Counted from the stretch's first letter, positions 54,501-63,962 are shown. The stretch is DNA of 64,000 bases from Albugo candida (GCA_905220665.1 CAJNAR010000161.1:310001-374000); one strand, 5' to 3'. Notes: generated by a model from the sequence alone, not told the origin. Numbers and translations: made by a program.

Positions 54501-57203
54501 TCCTAGCATGAGAGAAGTTACAGCAGCAACGCATTGAATCTGAATGCTTTTGAGAACAGCAGACTCGTGATCTGGTAGGTTTCCATCTAACATTACGGTT
54601 GTATTGATTGGAGATGATGGAACTGATTCTTTAGCGCTTGGGTAGCACAAACATATCAAAGCCTCGACAACTCCAGACTTAGCGACCGTCTCTTGTGTGT
54701 GAGATCCACAACAAAGTTGTCTCAAAGCCGTGGCCACCAGATATCGAGTCTGCAATGTCGATGCAGTATAGCTCATTTCGATTACCGAATGAATTGCTCC
54801 AATGTGAGCGCTGGAAGCAGTTGCAGTTGCTTGAGGTACTGTCAGAAGATTACACAGTGTAAAGGTGCACATGTGTATTGTTTCGGTATCGAGTACGCTT
54901 CGACCATAAGAACAGGACGTACTTTTGTCGAAGGGCGTGCTGCTATGTGTTTGTTGGATATCGAAAAGCTTTGACGCTATGAAAATCACTTGATTCTCAA
55001 CTAGTTGGAGACGTGTGGTCTTGTTGCATGAGATATTGTACAGCATCGCAGCGGATAGATACACCAATTGAGCAGCCATCCACCCATGGTCTTCGTCTAC
55101 TGGAAACTTTTCAGCATCACAAATCGTAAGAATCTCATTCACAATTCCATCCTGGATCATTCTGGAATGATTGGATTGATCTCTACTCAGATTGTATAAG
55201 GTCATCGCCAAAAACAATTTGAGCTCGAGTTCAACACGATAATTCTTAAATGTCGTTTGTTGGCGCTGATTTCTCATAAAGGCTTTGATAATGTCCAGGC
55301 TGCCTCCCGTTACCATTAAGGCGCGATAGGACTTCAATGTTGACAGGTTTTGGAGGACATAAGCCAGCATGTGGTGACACTCGACAAGAAAGGATTGAGC
55401 TAAATTCGAGACCGCTGTCATCGCGCCTTGTTCCATTAAACGTTGCCGCATGGTCCTAAAGTTGGACAGATTGCACATTCCTTTGACAAGTAGAATGCAT
55501 CGAGCATCGACGTGAGGCTTTGTACCCAATTGTCCATCCACAAGTGTCGTCACGAACTCCGTCGAAACGACATTCAGTAAGGTGTTGAGCACAACGTCTA
55601 ATTTCGTGAATGACTCCTCAACGCAAGTGAGATTGAAGAGAGCGAGCGTTGGGATATGGGACTTCATTTTAATCTCACTGATTAGATAATATAACGTGTT
55701 GGTGATGCCTTCAGCAATCAATTGGGCATGCGATTCCAAGTGGTCAACCGCACACAAATTGCATAAAATCACCGCGCAACTTCTTTGTATCTGATTATCC
55801 TGTACTGTGCTCGCAATTTCTCCAATAACTCTGGCAGTTGCTTTCGCAATCATATAAGCTCGAACTTCCTTCACGTACGACATGTTGATGAGTGCACTGA
55901 CGCATAATGAAAGTGTATGTAAACTGTATTCAACTCGATTCTTTTCTTGAAAATGTGCGATATCGCTCGTTGTAAGGTGTTCGGTAGTAGCTCCATGGCT
56001 CAATTGGCAGAGCCGCAAAAGTGCTTCAACAGCATTCTCATGCATCATCACCTGCGCATTCTGTGGGTTACCGCTCCAATTTTTGAGTGCTATTGCGCAT
56101 TGTTGTAGACGTTTTATATGACGCCGGTCAGGTGAGTTGTCAATCGATCTATCCGTGTTCGGCTCGCCGAGGGTACTCTTTGGGTTGGTCTTGTGCAGTG
56201 CATGCGGGACAGAGTTTGCATCGGATGATGTAGCCGAAAATGCGCTGATGAAGGCTTGCTTGAGAGTACGATTATCAGCTAGGCTAGAAAGTTTTGTCTC
56301 TTTCAAATTCTTTTCTTGATCGTTTCCGGTCACGTCTAAATCACTTTTATGCATTCGTGACATATACAGCATTCCCTCGACGTATTCGCCTCGAGTTCCA
56401 AAGATATCGCCACTATAAGACCTTATTAGGGTACGACAGTGTTGTGGTGTGATGCTCTCAGATGAGTGATTCAAAAAGCTTTCAGAATTCGAGTGTATTA
56501 TATCAGGTTTCGACGTCAGCGGTACATCTTTTCCGACTTTTAATGTTTTTAGAGGTGTACCAACAAGTTTGCTTTGAGACTTTGACTTGATTTTGGATAA
56601 TCTCAGTACTTTATTCCCATGCGCCCTTGACATCTCCAAGTGCTTTGTACCACGATTTATTCCGAATGCGCGTCTTTGGCCAGCGATCGATGCCTCTTCA
56701 TTCCCCTTCCTCCGATACTGCAAAGTGCCTACTTTCAATTCTTTGATTCTTTTTGTATCGAAATTCATACATTTGTACTCTTTTTCATCTAATTCGCTCT
56801 GTTCATTCATTGCTGCTTGAGAGGTTGGAATGTGTGCATTCTTTGCAGATATTTCTGCATATTCCATCGTGAATTCATTGAGACTCGATATTGATTCCAG
56901 CATATGCTCAGGAATCCTCGGAATTGTGCACAAATCAATGAATCGCTTCTGCGCTGGTGATAGCTTTCCATCAGCTTCCGCTGACGATCCAGACGGCGTC
57001 AGACTGAGCTCCGTGTGGCACGATTGCAAATCATCGTCGAAAATGTCTTTGAATGTCTGCGTTTCATTGCCAAGTAACTTTGCTACTCGCTCACATTCGT
57101 ATTGCCACAAAGACGAAAGATTCATGAAAATGCAATTCTTCAGCCGACACGACGCATCGATTCCAACATTTAACCGATAGAAAGGATGCGCACTTCGTTT
57201 CAA
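51579..57203 (-). CDS. Large Armadillo-repeat protein (up to 1874 aa)
   Basis: A single uninterrupted frame. Residues about 380-1640 are dominated by degenerate Armadillo/HEAT-type helical repeats, for example ALYNISCNKTTRLQLVENQ, LVKGMCNLSNFRTMRQRLM, SIILANLARNPQSCIAML, ALCNLITSNTISTL and TTSLSNLSNGSSLIENG. The first 380 and last 200 residues are polar and probably disordered. Such proteins are scaffolds; no enzymatic domain is seen. The annotated start is 44 bp from the start of the divergent SulP gene, so Met27 (57125, MNLSSLWQYE) is the likelier start, giving 1848 residues. It is the longest gene in the window and is intronless, unlike its neighbours. Confidence 0.9.
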   Translation of the reverse strand: MKRSAHPFYRLNVGIDASCRLKNCIFMNLSSLWQYECERVAKLLGNETQTFKDIFDDDLQSCHTELSLTPSGSSAEADGKLSPAQKRFIDLCTIPRIPEHMLESISSLNEFTMEYAEISAKNAHIPTSQAAMNEQSELDEKEYKCMNFDTKRIKELKVGTLQYRRKGNEEASIAGQRRAFGINRGTKHLEMSRAHGNKVLRLSKIKSKSQSKLVGTPLKTLKVGKDVPLTSKPDIIHSNSESFLNHSSESITPQHCRTLIRSYSGDIFGTRGEYVEGMLYMSRMHKSDLDVTGNDQEKNLKETKLSSLADNRTLKQAFISAFSATSSDANSVPHALHKTNPKSTLGEPNTDRSIDNSPDRRHIKRLQQCAIALKNWSGNPQNAQVMMHENAVEALLRLCQLSHGATTEHLTTSDIAHFQEKNRVEYSLHTLSLCVSALINMSYVKEVRAYMIAKATARVIGEIASTVQDNQIQRSCAVILCNLCAVDHLESHAQLIAEGITNTLYYLISEIKMKSHIPTLALFNLTCVEESFTKLDVVLNTLLNVVSTEFVTTLVDGQLGTKPHVDARCILLVKGMCNLSNFRTMRQRLMEQGAMTAVSNLAQSFLVECHHMLAYVLQNLSTLKSYRALMVTGGSLDIIKAFMRNQRQQTTFKNYRVELELKLFLAMTLYNLSRDQSNHSRMIQDGIVNEILTICDAEKFPVDEDHGWMAAQLVYLSAAMLYNISCNKTTRLQLVENQVIFIASKLFDIQQTHSSTPFDKSTSCSYGRSVLDTETIHMCTFTLCNLLTVPQATATASSAHIGAIHSVIEMSYTASTLQTRYLVATALRQLCCGSHTQETVAKSGVVEALICLCYPSAKESVPSSPINTTVMLDGNLPDHESAVLKSIQIQCVAAVTSLMLGTDSSDAVVTHVGPIIRFLTQLLELEHTNEVLVKLACLCLSLLSREDASADFLFQEQTIGVIIQNTLSSEDTEAKAAYCHILACISRHKVVGLILLESGILKLVSGVARLKVIEENQDRNRDKSTLQRYCSIILANLARNPQSCIAMLSSQKSIHSVMEILPILSINCYSEEIQSNIVNVVAHLSSVTNSEEHLVEMRAVDLLMTIAMVRSLNSATRQTCLAALCNLITSNTISTLIREGMVDLIPQFIAFDNIECIWMVTYIVEQMVSHAVDTSNDYSFFRSASLRAFLAMIVRSSSMEDVNLCVTHEHLLLSLLEVSEAQIDTLVPSIVDAVDALSARLMECVDEMVASWERLSLVMHLLISNPKRRNAAFNEVSVSILMRFLSSINEIGSTSTDVPPFVVYAAGTLSYFAADSNMIGGLKSETLFQTLAELLERMIKSLDVQEDGSSRWLLNGLSHVLFSMCCLAYKDEESRESPLAEAIDLLGMMERIVSFGRHDNALIALVCILTRKIIHYKRFLAKRSSTAKDWSRGLSQFDMVSLLCHLCEAAYSDLESALDCSEIICDIVFGVDAIVSPFIVQEASFIQEQLVHSTALKAVSLLMMKTQLVETRYRCVSSIAALSSYDALRSGLIRFEAIRMISDQALLYTAEAIGSTSIARDIMALCAITIFNLTNSSNFAADAEAAPTMISQGAITALTHISGILGSEDELIATICTTSLSNLSNGSSLIENGAIEALVISALDSSNTNSSNGVKIQSSLRYSLKITRPESRFSVKFKDLVHPPRYSTPPKWRCKSTSYKRHCNLQITMSLPPQGLLHLHKSLEENLIEVTSKTNSLSPVRDFMRNVKKPQSVQHDQMPVLNFSQMDVWEYELQIKRDDHSYSSNTIIPFTEHMESSLAIDEQSIASIAPTDNKIIGMETLATKSHLESPDTNPKKGIRLRKLTRRENLERIEETVKDKQNAHRKLSVRHNGRK

Positions 57204-57247
57204 CCTCGTCCGTTTATTCGCGTCATCCTCTCACAAATCCGTCTCAA
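57126..57247. promoter_or_regulatory. Short bidirectional promoter region
   Basis: Only 44-122 bp, depending on the start used for the Armadillo gene, separates two divergent start codons. Both promoters must lie here or inside the genes. No TATA box or known oomycete initiator is evident. Confidence 0.4.
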
Positions 57248-59937
57248 ATGGCAAAAAACAACTCATCAGTCATACTTTGTTCAAATGTCCTGCAAGCTAT
57301 ATTATCGGGCATTGTCATCACAATCGGTAAGCTCGCAATAGAATTATAATTCAAACAGAATTTGATTGTTTATATTAGTGATTTGCCCGTGTTTGCTTGG
57401 TTTCTCAACAATTATATTCAGTCATCACGATTTTGCGCCATTTCTCCCTCTTCTGATCAAATTGGTCTACGTGTCGAGCATTGTACATCAACTTGTTATT
57501 ACCATTCTATCCCCGGTACATTTTGCGATCGCACAAGTCCAAGATGCTGGTACCTACCGCCACGAATGCTCTACAGCATAATAATTGACGTTGGTTATGC
57601 GTAGGGCTCATTTTTCTCTCTATTATGGCTACTTCAATCATGAACCAACTTGCAAGTGAGGACGTTCCAATGGAAAAACGCATTTCGACAGTTTTGATTC
57701 ACCTCAGCCTGTCGTCTGCTTTTGTCGGAATCGGTTTGATCGCACTTGGACGTTTTCGTTTGGCTTCGTTTGTGCAGTACCTCCCCACACCAGTCATTGG
57801 AGGGTATCTGGCATACATCGGCTTCTTTTTGATCAAAGGAGGGCTCTCACTAATGACAAATGTACATGTCACGGGTCCGTCAACATGGCTGTCACTGTTG
57901 ACATATCATAATGTGAGCCTGATGGGACCTGGAATTATCTATGGGATAGCATTATCGATTCTAACAAATCGATTTGGAAATGTCAGTGTGTTCCCTTGTT
58001 GCGTTATCAGTATGCCCATCGTATTTTTTGTACTCGTATACTTGAGCGGAAGCAGTCTTCAAGATGCTCGAGTACACGGATATTTGGCTCCAGATGAGAA
58101 GGGTGTCAGTCTCACTGAAATGTATCATCTTTTCGACTTCAAATCCATTCAGTGGCATGCAATGTTTCCAGCACAAATTCCAACCATCTTAAGCATGTTT
58201 ATTGTAATATCGTTTGCCTCGTCGCTAGACATCGCAGCGATATGCATGGGGACTGGAGTAAATCTGAATTATAATCAGCAGCTGCAAGTGGTGGGGTACT
58301 CCAACTTTTTTAGCGGTATCACAGGCGGTTATACTGGATCCTATATCTTTAGCCAAACATTGTTTGCTTCACGATTCCAACTTGGAGGTTCTCAGACTCC
58401 ACTTACAAGAGTAATTGGGCTTACATTGATTATATGCGAGAGTTTTATCGTATCGATGCGGTTTTCGCTCATGGCGGTCATTCCAAAGTTCCTGTTTGGT
58501 TCCGTAATGATATATATCGGCATCGAGTTACTTCGCGCGTGGCTGGTTGATGTGTATACAAAGCTACTAGCATCAGAGTATTTTGTCGTGGTCTTCACAT
58601 TTATCGGGTTGAATGTTTTTGGTGTGGAAATTGGGCTTACATCTGGAATAGCTGTGGCTGCCTTCTCTTTCATTCTCGAATACTCTCGTAATCAAGAAGT
58701 TCGGACAATCCAGAAATCAAGCAACGTGATACGTAGCATGCAGCAATACAATCTACTCCATGGAAGACATGAATCACCAAGTTCATCTCAAGATCTCGCT
58801 CATCCCGCATTATCATCACGACCTATTGTAACAATTCAGCTTCAAGGACATATATTTTTTGGATCAGCTACAAAAATCCAATCGTGTGTCAAACGTTTGG
58901 TCTACGTGGAGCAAAGCAAGGGTAGTCATGAGACCGTAGATCCGGAGCAGCTTCCGCTGCTTCAATGTGATGCTAAGAATGAGACGGGGCCACTAGTTGA
59001 CTTGAAAGGGAGCCCATGCATCGATATTGATCAAGAACGAACACAATTTGTCGTATTTGACTTCTCCGCTGTGACCGGAATGGATGCGACTGCTGCCAGA
59101 TCCTGTTTTTTTGTGTTGAAATCTCTCTTCCACCGACATGATATCAGAGTTGTTTATTGCGGAATGAATGCAGAGATTGAAGCTTTACTACGAGCAAATG
59201 ATGTGATCTCATCCAACTGGTCCAAAGACACACCTTTTCATCCTGGTAACACATCAAAAGGACACGTTACAACAGATTTAGATTCGGCTTTGGAATGGTG
59301 TGAAGAAAATATTATATTCAACAAAGCACCTGACTTTTACATTGCGAGCCATAAACGAAAGCTTTCGTTGTTCAGTATTTTACAAGCGTATTTGCCTGCT
59401 GAAAAGCAGATATATTTGTCAAGAAATTTTGAGTCAGATCAACTTGAAGACATCTTTAAGGTACAAACTTGGGAGAAATCCCAACAAATTTTTGGAATTG
59501 GCGATCATCCGATCGGATGGTATGTGTTATTACGCGGACAGATAAGTCTTTTTTCCAGATCCACGCTCACAAGGTCCAATTCTCCGCCATCTTTGGTCTC
59601 CAGACAATCCGGACGGTATACCAGCACTTCACAAACACGCTCAACCGTAGACCAGAGTTTGAGCAATTTACTTGATTCATCACATTCATGTGAATGGTTG
59701 CAATTATTCGGTCGCGTGCACGCCGGATGCGTCTTTGGAGACTTGGATTTCGTTCTGCAACAGCCACGTCAAACTGCTGCTGTTGTCACTTGTGACAATA
59801 CGATCACGGCGCTTATAACTCGAGACAAACTGACCTTTCTTGAGACCAATCGAATCGAATTGGCATTCATTCTACAGCATATAATGATGCGGGCATCGTA
59901 CATACCGATGGCTGATAAATTACATTCCAACGTTTAA
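57248..59937 (+). CDS. SulP-family transporter with STAS and cyclic-nucleotide-binding-like domains
   Basis: Exons 57248-57326, 57379-57549 and 57605-59937 (introns of 52 and 55 bp) join into an 860-residue protein. The second junction restores QVQDAG-LIFLSIMATSI, a conserved SulP region. Residues 1-510 hold the membrane part, including QYLPTPVIGGYLAYIGFF and GYTGSYIFSQTLF. A STAS domain follows (about 490-640: IVTIQLQGHIFFGSATKI, then VVFDFSAVTGMDATAARS), then a cNMP-binding-like domain (about 705-850: GWYVLLRGQISLF, GCVFGDLDFVLQQPRQTAAVV). This order matches the fungal vacuolar YGR125W type. The transported ion is not readable. It is divergent from the Armadillo gene. Confidence 0.93.
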
Positions 59938-59942
59938 TTCTG

Positions 59943-60460
59943 TTACACTGTCTTAGCATCTGGACGCACACCTACCCAGAAATCCATCGATTCATGCCTT
60001 TCTTCCATCATATTTATTTCTTTGGCCGAAAGACGTGAATCAGAAAGGATGAAATTTGGCGGAATATGAAGCTTTTTTGTGCGTGCTAGCGCCTCTTCTG
60101 GATTGCATGTAATTGGAAGGCGGCAAAGTACCCAAACGCATCTTATCCTATACCCTCAATACCTAATGATAGAGTTGTCGATGAGTCTAGCTTGAGACAT
60201 TTGAGAGGACGGAAGGGTGTCGTGAACCCAAAGCGTTATCTCAGCATCCTATTTTTTCCATACTTTTGGGCATTTGTGACGTATGTCGTGCCGTATCGCA
60301 TGTATTTTCTGTCTTTTGTAGCTTTTTAAACGCTTTTTCAAGCCCACAATACTTGTGTCGACAGATAGGAAGGAAAGGTTGACATCAGTACAGTATGAAT
60401 AACAAAAAGCCTGTATGCGAGATCAACTAATTGATGAGTTCCTTTGCGCCATTTTTCCAT
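59943..60460 (-). CDS. Small spliced gene of unknown function, with an in-frame TGA
   Basis: A first exon (60353-60460) encodes MEKWRKGTHQLVDLAYRLFV and ends before a GTATTG donor. A 104-bp intron to 60249 would join it to a 306-bp frame (59943-60248) beginning DAEITLWVHDTLPSS and ending MEERHESMDFWVGVRPDAKTV. That frame reads as real protein on both sides of a single TGA at 60156-60158. Either this is a pseudogene, the TGA is removed by a splice I did not recognise, or the sequence has an error. The gene's stop lies 6 bp from the convergent SulP stop. No family is recognised. Confidence 0.45.
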
Positions 60461-60521
60461 GTTTTAATCTCTCTAATCGAATTTCACAAGGCGTCGAACG
60501 TTTGTCTTAGTTCTCGTCAAA
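60461..60521. promoter_or_regulatory. Very short divergent upstream region
   Basis: 61 bp separates the small minus-strand gene from the first start codon of the BTB gene (154 bp if the BTB gene starts at 60615). No core promoter motif is clear. Confidence 0.35.
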
Positions 60522-61811
60522 GTGCGCTCAAACTATAATCATTTTTACAATAGATTGAGCACTCGGCTGTGTGTCATTCAATCGCACCAAAAGGCTGATC
60601 AAATCAAATATTCAATGCAAAGAAAACTACGTAAAGCATGCTCACTGCCCTCTTGCTCACGTCAAGTCGGCCAATGTATGCACTGCACTTGTGATGGAAG
60701 ATGCGGACAACACGCACCTGGAATGTGTGGTGTTCGAAGAGAAGGAAACGGGAAATCCTGCAAGCATTTTGGATGCTCACGTGATGCCAATTGCTTACAT
60801 AGTACTCGTGCCACATGCTGTCAATGCCGGAACTTGATTGCTACGAGATCACTGTCGGCTATGGAACGAAGTAAGAAGCGATTTAGATCGTCCACGAATC
60901 TTGAACTTGCGGCTGGGATCGAAACAAACAACAAGCTCAGAAAGATCCAAAATTGTAGGGTCCCCGATCAACCAGTTCTTTCTTTGGCAGAGGAAAGAGA
61001 ACGATCAGACTCCTCGCTAAGTGAGAATGATATCAATGAGCTGCTGCTTCTACTAGGCGAAGAGAACCATTGCAAGCCAAGCGTGGTGAAATCCGGACTC
61101 GAAAACACTTCAGAAACACCATTTTCGTTATGGGAATGCAAACACTGGCAAGCAAGAAAAGATTCGTGTGATTTGATTGTCATAGCGAGTAATGTAGAAT
61201 TCTACGTTCACCAATTCCCAATTCTTGTGCAGAGCAAACGATTGCATGATTTGGCAACGTCAGTAGACACCAGGTCAAATAGAAACGAAAAGGAAGTCTC
61301 CATTCCGATTCTCAAACTGCCTCACGACTTTCCCGGCGATGTTGAGCTTTTCGAGCAGCTGTGTATTTATTGGTATTCGGGCACAACAAGTCATTCTTTG
61401 ATATCAAAGAAACGATGCTGTTGTAATTTGAATCGTCTGCCAACTGTGATTGCGGCTATGGAGTACCTTCAAGTATCGACTGAAACACAAGCACATCTTC
61501 GCCAGTTATTCGTGCCCCTCCTAAAAGGCCAGACATTGGAGCCGCTCGTGTGCTTCATCAATCACGTTTACGAGCAGATGGTTCTAGATCGGATAACACA
61601 TCTTTATGGCAATCAGGAGACTCTAGCGTTGTGCATGCAAACACTGTTCATGCGTGTGCACTGTTTAGCATCCGATAAGATTCCAGTACTTTTGACACTA
61701 CCAAATGAGATTTTCACACAAATCATGCCAAACGTACTGAGATCACATAGAGACATCGCAAATGGAGGAGAAAAGTTTTATGGAGAGTGTACTGCCAGTA
61801 TTTCAGTTTGA
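60522..61811 (+). CDS. Cys-rich BTB/NPH3-like protein
   Basis: A 429-residue protein; Met32 at 60615 (MQRKLRKACS) is the likelier start because the Cys-rich segment begins just after. Residues 32-110 contain many Cys and His (CMHCTCDGRCGQH, then CCQCRN), a probable zinc-binding region. Residues about 200-290 form a BTB/POZ-like domain (DSCDLIVIASNVEFYVHQFP, then LKLPHDFPGDVELFEQL and YWYSG). This is closest in pattern to the BTB domain of plant NPH3/RPT2 proteins, which scaffold cullin-3 ligases. The C-terminal 140 residues are helical without clear motif; the plant NPH3 domain proper is not evident. The function is inferred only as protein-protein interaction. Confidence 0.75.
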   Translation: MRSNYNHFYNRLSTRLCVIQSHQKADQIKYSMQRKLRKACSLPSCSRQVGQCMHCTCDGRCGQHAPGMCGVRREGNGKSCKHFGCSRDANCLHSTRATCCQCRNLIATRSLSAMERSKKRFRSSTNLELAAGIETNNKLRKIQNCRVPDQPVLSLAEERERSDSSLSENDINELLLLLGEENHCKPSVVKSGLENTSETPFSLWECKHWQARKDSCDLIVIASNVEFYVHQFPILVQSKRLHDLATSVDTRSNRNEKEVSIPILKLPHDFPGDVELFEQLCIYWYSGTTSHSLISKKRCCCNLNRLPTVIAAMEYLQVSTETQAHLRQLFVPLLKGQTLEPLVCFINHVYEQMVLDRITHLYGNQETLALCMQTLFMRVHCLASDKIPVLLTLPNEIFTQIMPNVLRSHRDIANGGEKFYGECTASISV

Positions 61812-61825
61812 TAAAAAAGGATGCT

Positions 61826-62920
61826 TTAAATGATTTTGCTGATGATTTTCTCTTGATGGGGGAAGGCACTGTATAGCATCAAGCTTATGCCTACCAAGAA
61901 TGCTGCAACCCATGTCTCGAAAGAGAGCTCTTTTTCATACGCCACTGATTCAACGAGTGCAGTGCATATAATACCTCCGACAAGTGCGAATGACTTGAGC
62001 ACACCACCTGCGTATTTTGTCACTACGCCGACAAGAAGACCTCCGACCGCGTTACACAGTACAGGGAGAAGCGTATAAATATTCCATCCCGTAAATGAGA
62101 TAGATCCGTCTTCAATCGTGGCAGTTCGGACGTACGACGAGATCAACTTTTGGAATAAGACGAAACAAGTTCCATAAATTGATAATTCCATGGTTACTAA
62201 GGCCGTATCGCGCGAATAAATTTGCATGGACCGCTGGGTCAATGCTGCTCCCAATCCCGACAGGATTGACGCAAATATAAGTGGAATGACACCAAGTCGA
62301 AAAGAAGGCGAAGACGTTTGAATTACGCTGGACAGATCCGCATCCTTCGTCGGGAGTTCCTTCTCTTGCGATAATGATAAGGCCGCAGCCGAAAGCAAAA
62401 GCATCGAAACTATCAGACAACAAACGAATTTGGTAAGATTAATGAGCTAGACAATACCAGGAGTCTATTACGTACAGCATTGCACACTAGAAAATCTCTT
62501 CCCAAGTAACATATAAACGAATAAAGCAGTCCATAGCAGCTTTGTTTGATTCAATAGGTTGAACAAGAGCGGTGGTAAATTCTGATACGAAATTAACACT
62601 AGGCTGTTCTGTATTGCATACGTGCAGGCCGGGATACCTGAATATCGCAAACTCTCGATAAATCGCCATGATTTCGCATTACTACTAAATCTGCCGGAAG
62701 TTGCAAGAATTATACTCGCAATAAGGAATTTGCATATTTCGCAAGCTATCACCAAAGTGAATGGATGCTGTACGTTTGAAGCGAATGTTTTGTACAATAG
62801 CGGCTGAATACCAAACTGTACAGACAAAAGACCTAAGAAAATGTACCCCACAACCGCCCGCCGTGTTCCGCGACGAGGTGTTCCCATTGTTCGATCCGTT
62901 TTATTTGTGGGACCTTGCAT
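61826..62920 (-). CDS. Nucleotide-sugar transporter (SLC35/DMT family), two exons
   Basis: Exons 62476-62920 and 61826-62409 join across a 66-bp GTACGT...ATAG intron. The junction restores GKRFSSVQC-FSMLLLSAAAL, the conserved LQ(C)xxLxLL region of this family, and gives 342 residues. About ten hydrophobic segments are visible, with YAIQNSLVLISYQNLPPLLF and LLNQTKLLWTALF typical of SLC35A-type UDP-sugar/CMP-sialic-acid carriers. It would exchange a sugar nucleotide across the Golgi or ER membrane. The specific sugar cannot be assigned. It is convergent with the BTB gene, stops 14 bp apart. Confidence 0.93.
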
Positions 62921-62939
62921 TTGCTAATTTAGAGCATCA

Positions 62940-62949
62940 CCCCCCCCCC
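62940..62949 (+). repeat. Homopolymer C run
   Basis: Ten consecutive C, then TCCC, in the short region between the sugar-nucleotide carrier and the NicO-like gene. This is a common site of length errors. Confidence 0.85.
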
Positions 62950-63059
62950 TCCCAATCATATCTCTATATTACTACAAAACATGACCACTAGAATGTCTCT
63001 TTCCTGCTTGAGTTTATTGCAAAAATAGTACAATCAACAGTACCAATGCGCCCTGTTTT

Positions 63060-63962
63060 TTGCTTGAACACACTTCTGAATATAAAATGACGATGAAATA
63101 TGATCTGCCAGTGAGCAGCATCGTGACAATAGGAACTGAGTTTGGTGTGCTACATATGATATCTGGAATTGATCATTTTGGAGCACTGATAGTGTTTCTT
63201 TCGATGATCGATTGGAATGCGATTAAAACTGCTGCCTGTTGGGCTTTTGGTCATTCCGTTGGCGTAGCGACGATTGCGTGGCTACAAACATTCTTCAGCA
63301 CATCACACTTAAGGTTTACTGAAAGTATCTGCAAGTTCTTAGCTGGTCTCGCGCTGTTATCGTTGGGCATTTTAGCAGCTATCTTCCATCGGACTCTACA
63401 TCACTCAGACGACGGCGACGGTCATAGATTAGAAACTACGATCCAAGAGCGAGAAGACGAAGAAGAAGAAGAAGAAGAAGTACATAAGGAAAGAAGCTTA
63501 CTATTCTCGAGCAACAAGACGAAGGACATAGACGACAATGTGTCCAAACCCGCCACATTCTGTCGATCGTTTCGGATGAAAATGGCAAGGAAAGAGCGTG
63601 AATGGTGGCGTTCCATCTTGCTTAATCAAAAATTACAGATTATCTATCGAGTTTTGATATGGAGCTACGGTCTCATACAAGGCTTGGCTGATTCAGTTGG
63701 ATTATTGGGTACACTTCCATCCATGATACTAGCTGATCTTTACTATTCGACGATTTACATTGCTGTCTTCTGTATAGCAGGAATACTGATGGCAATTGCT
63801 ACAGCTATATTGTATGCGCATATGGTACTACGCGATAGAAAACGTTATGAGAATCGTGAATGCCGAATTGAATGCATTGCGGCATTCCTTTGCACAATTA
63901 TGGGACTTTTCTTCCTCTATAAATCGATATGCACCCTCTCGACATATGATCCCGAAATATAA
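63060..63962 (+). CDS. NicO/UreH-like multi-pass membrane protein
   Basis: A 300-residue protein with about six hydrophobic segments. The N-terminal half has GVLHMISGIDHFGALIVFL and CWAFGHSVGVATIAW, the H-x5-DH and GHS motifs typical of nickel/cobalt transporter-related NicO and UreH families. A charged cytoplasmic loop (about 120-185) carries an acidic Glu run encoded by GAA repeats. The C-terminal half has further segments (YGLIQGLADSVGLLGTLP, IYIAVFCIAGILMAIA). Metal or anion transport is possible, but the ion is uncertain. Met10 (63087) is an alternative start. Confidence 0.7.
   Translation: MLEHTSEYKMTMKYDLPVSSIVTIGTEFGVLHMISGIDHFGALIVFLSMIDWNAIKTAACWAFGHSVGVATIAWLQTFFSTSHLRFTESICKFLAGLALLSLGILAAIFHRTLHHSDDGDGHRLETTIQEREDEEEEEEEVHKERSLLFSSNKTKDIDDNVSKPATFCRSFRMKMARKEREWWRSILLNQKLQIIYRVLIWSYGLIQGLADSVGLLGTLPSMILADLYYSTIYIAVFCIAGILMAIATAILYAHMVLRDRKRYENRECRIECIAAFLCTIMGLFFLYKSICTLSTYDPEI
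63452..63480 (+). repeat. GAA trinucleotide microsatellite inside the NicO-like gene
   Basis: Consecutive GAA/GAC codons give an Asp/Glu-rich stretch of about ten residues in the cytoplasmic loop. Length variation here would change the loop without shifting the frame. Confidence 0.85.

Noticed and set aside
51592..57180. Plus-strand frames across the Armadillo gene
   Set aside because: They are short antisense frames of a single long coding region and lack motifs.
57362..57604. Separate small genes upstream of the SulP frame
   Set aside because: They are exon 2 and intron sequence of the SulP gene in the wrong or unspliced phase.
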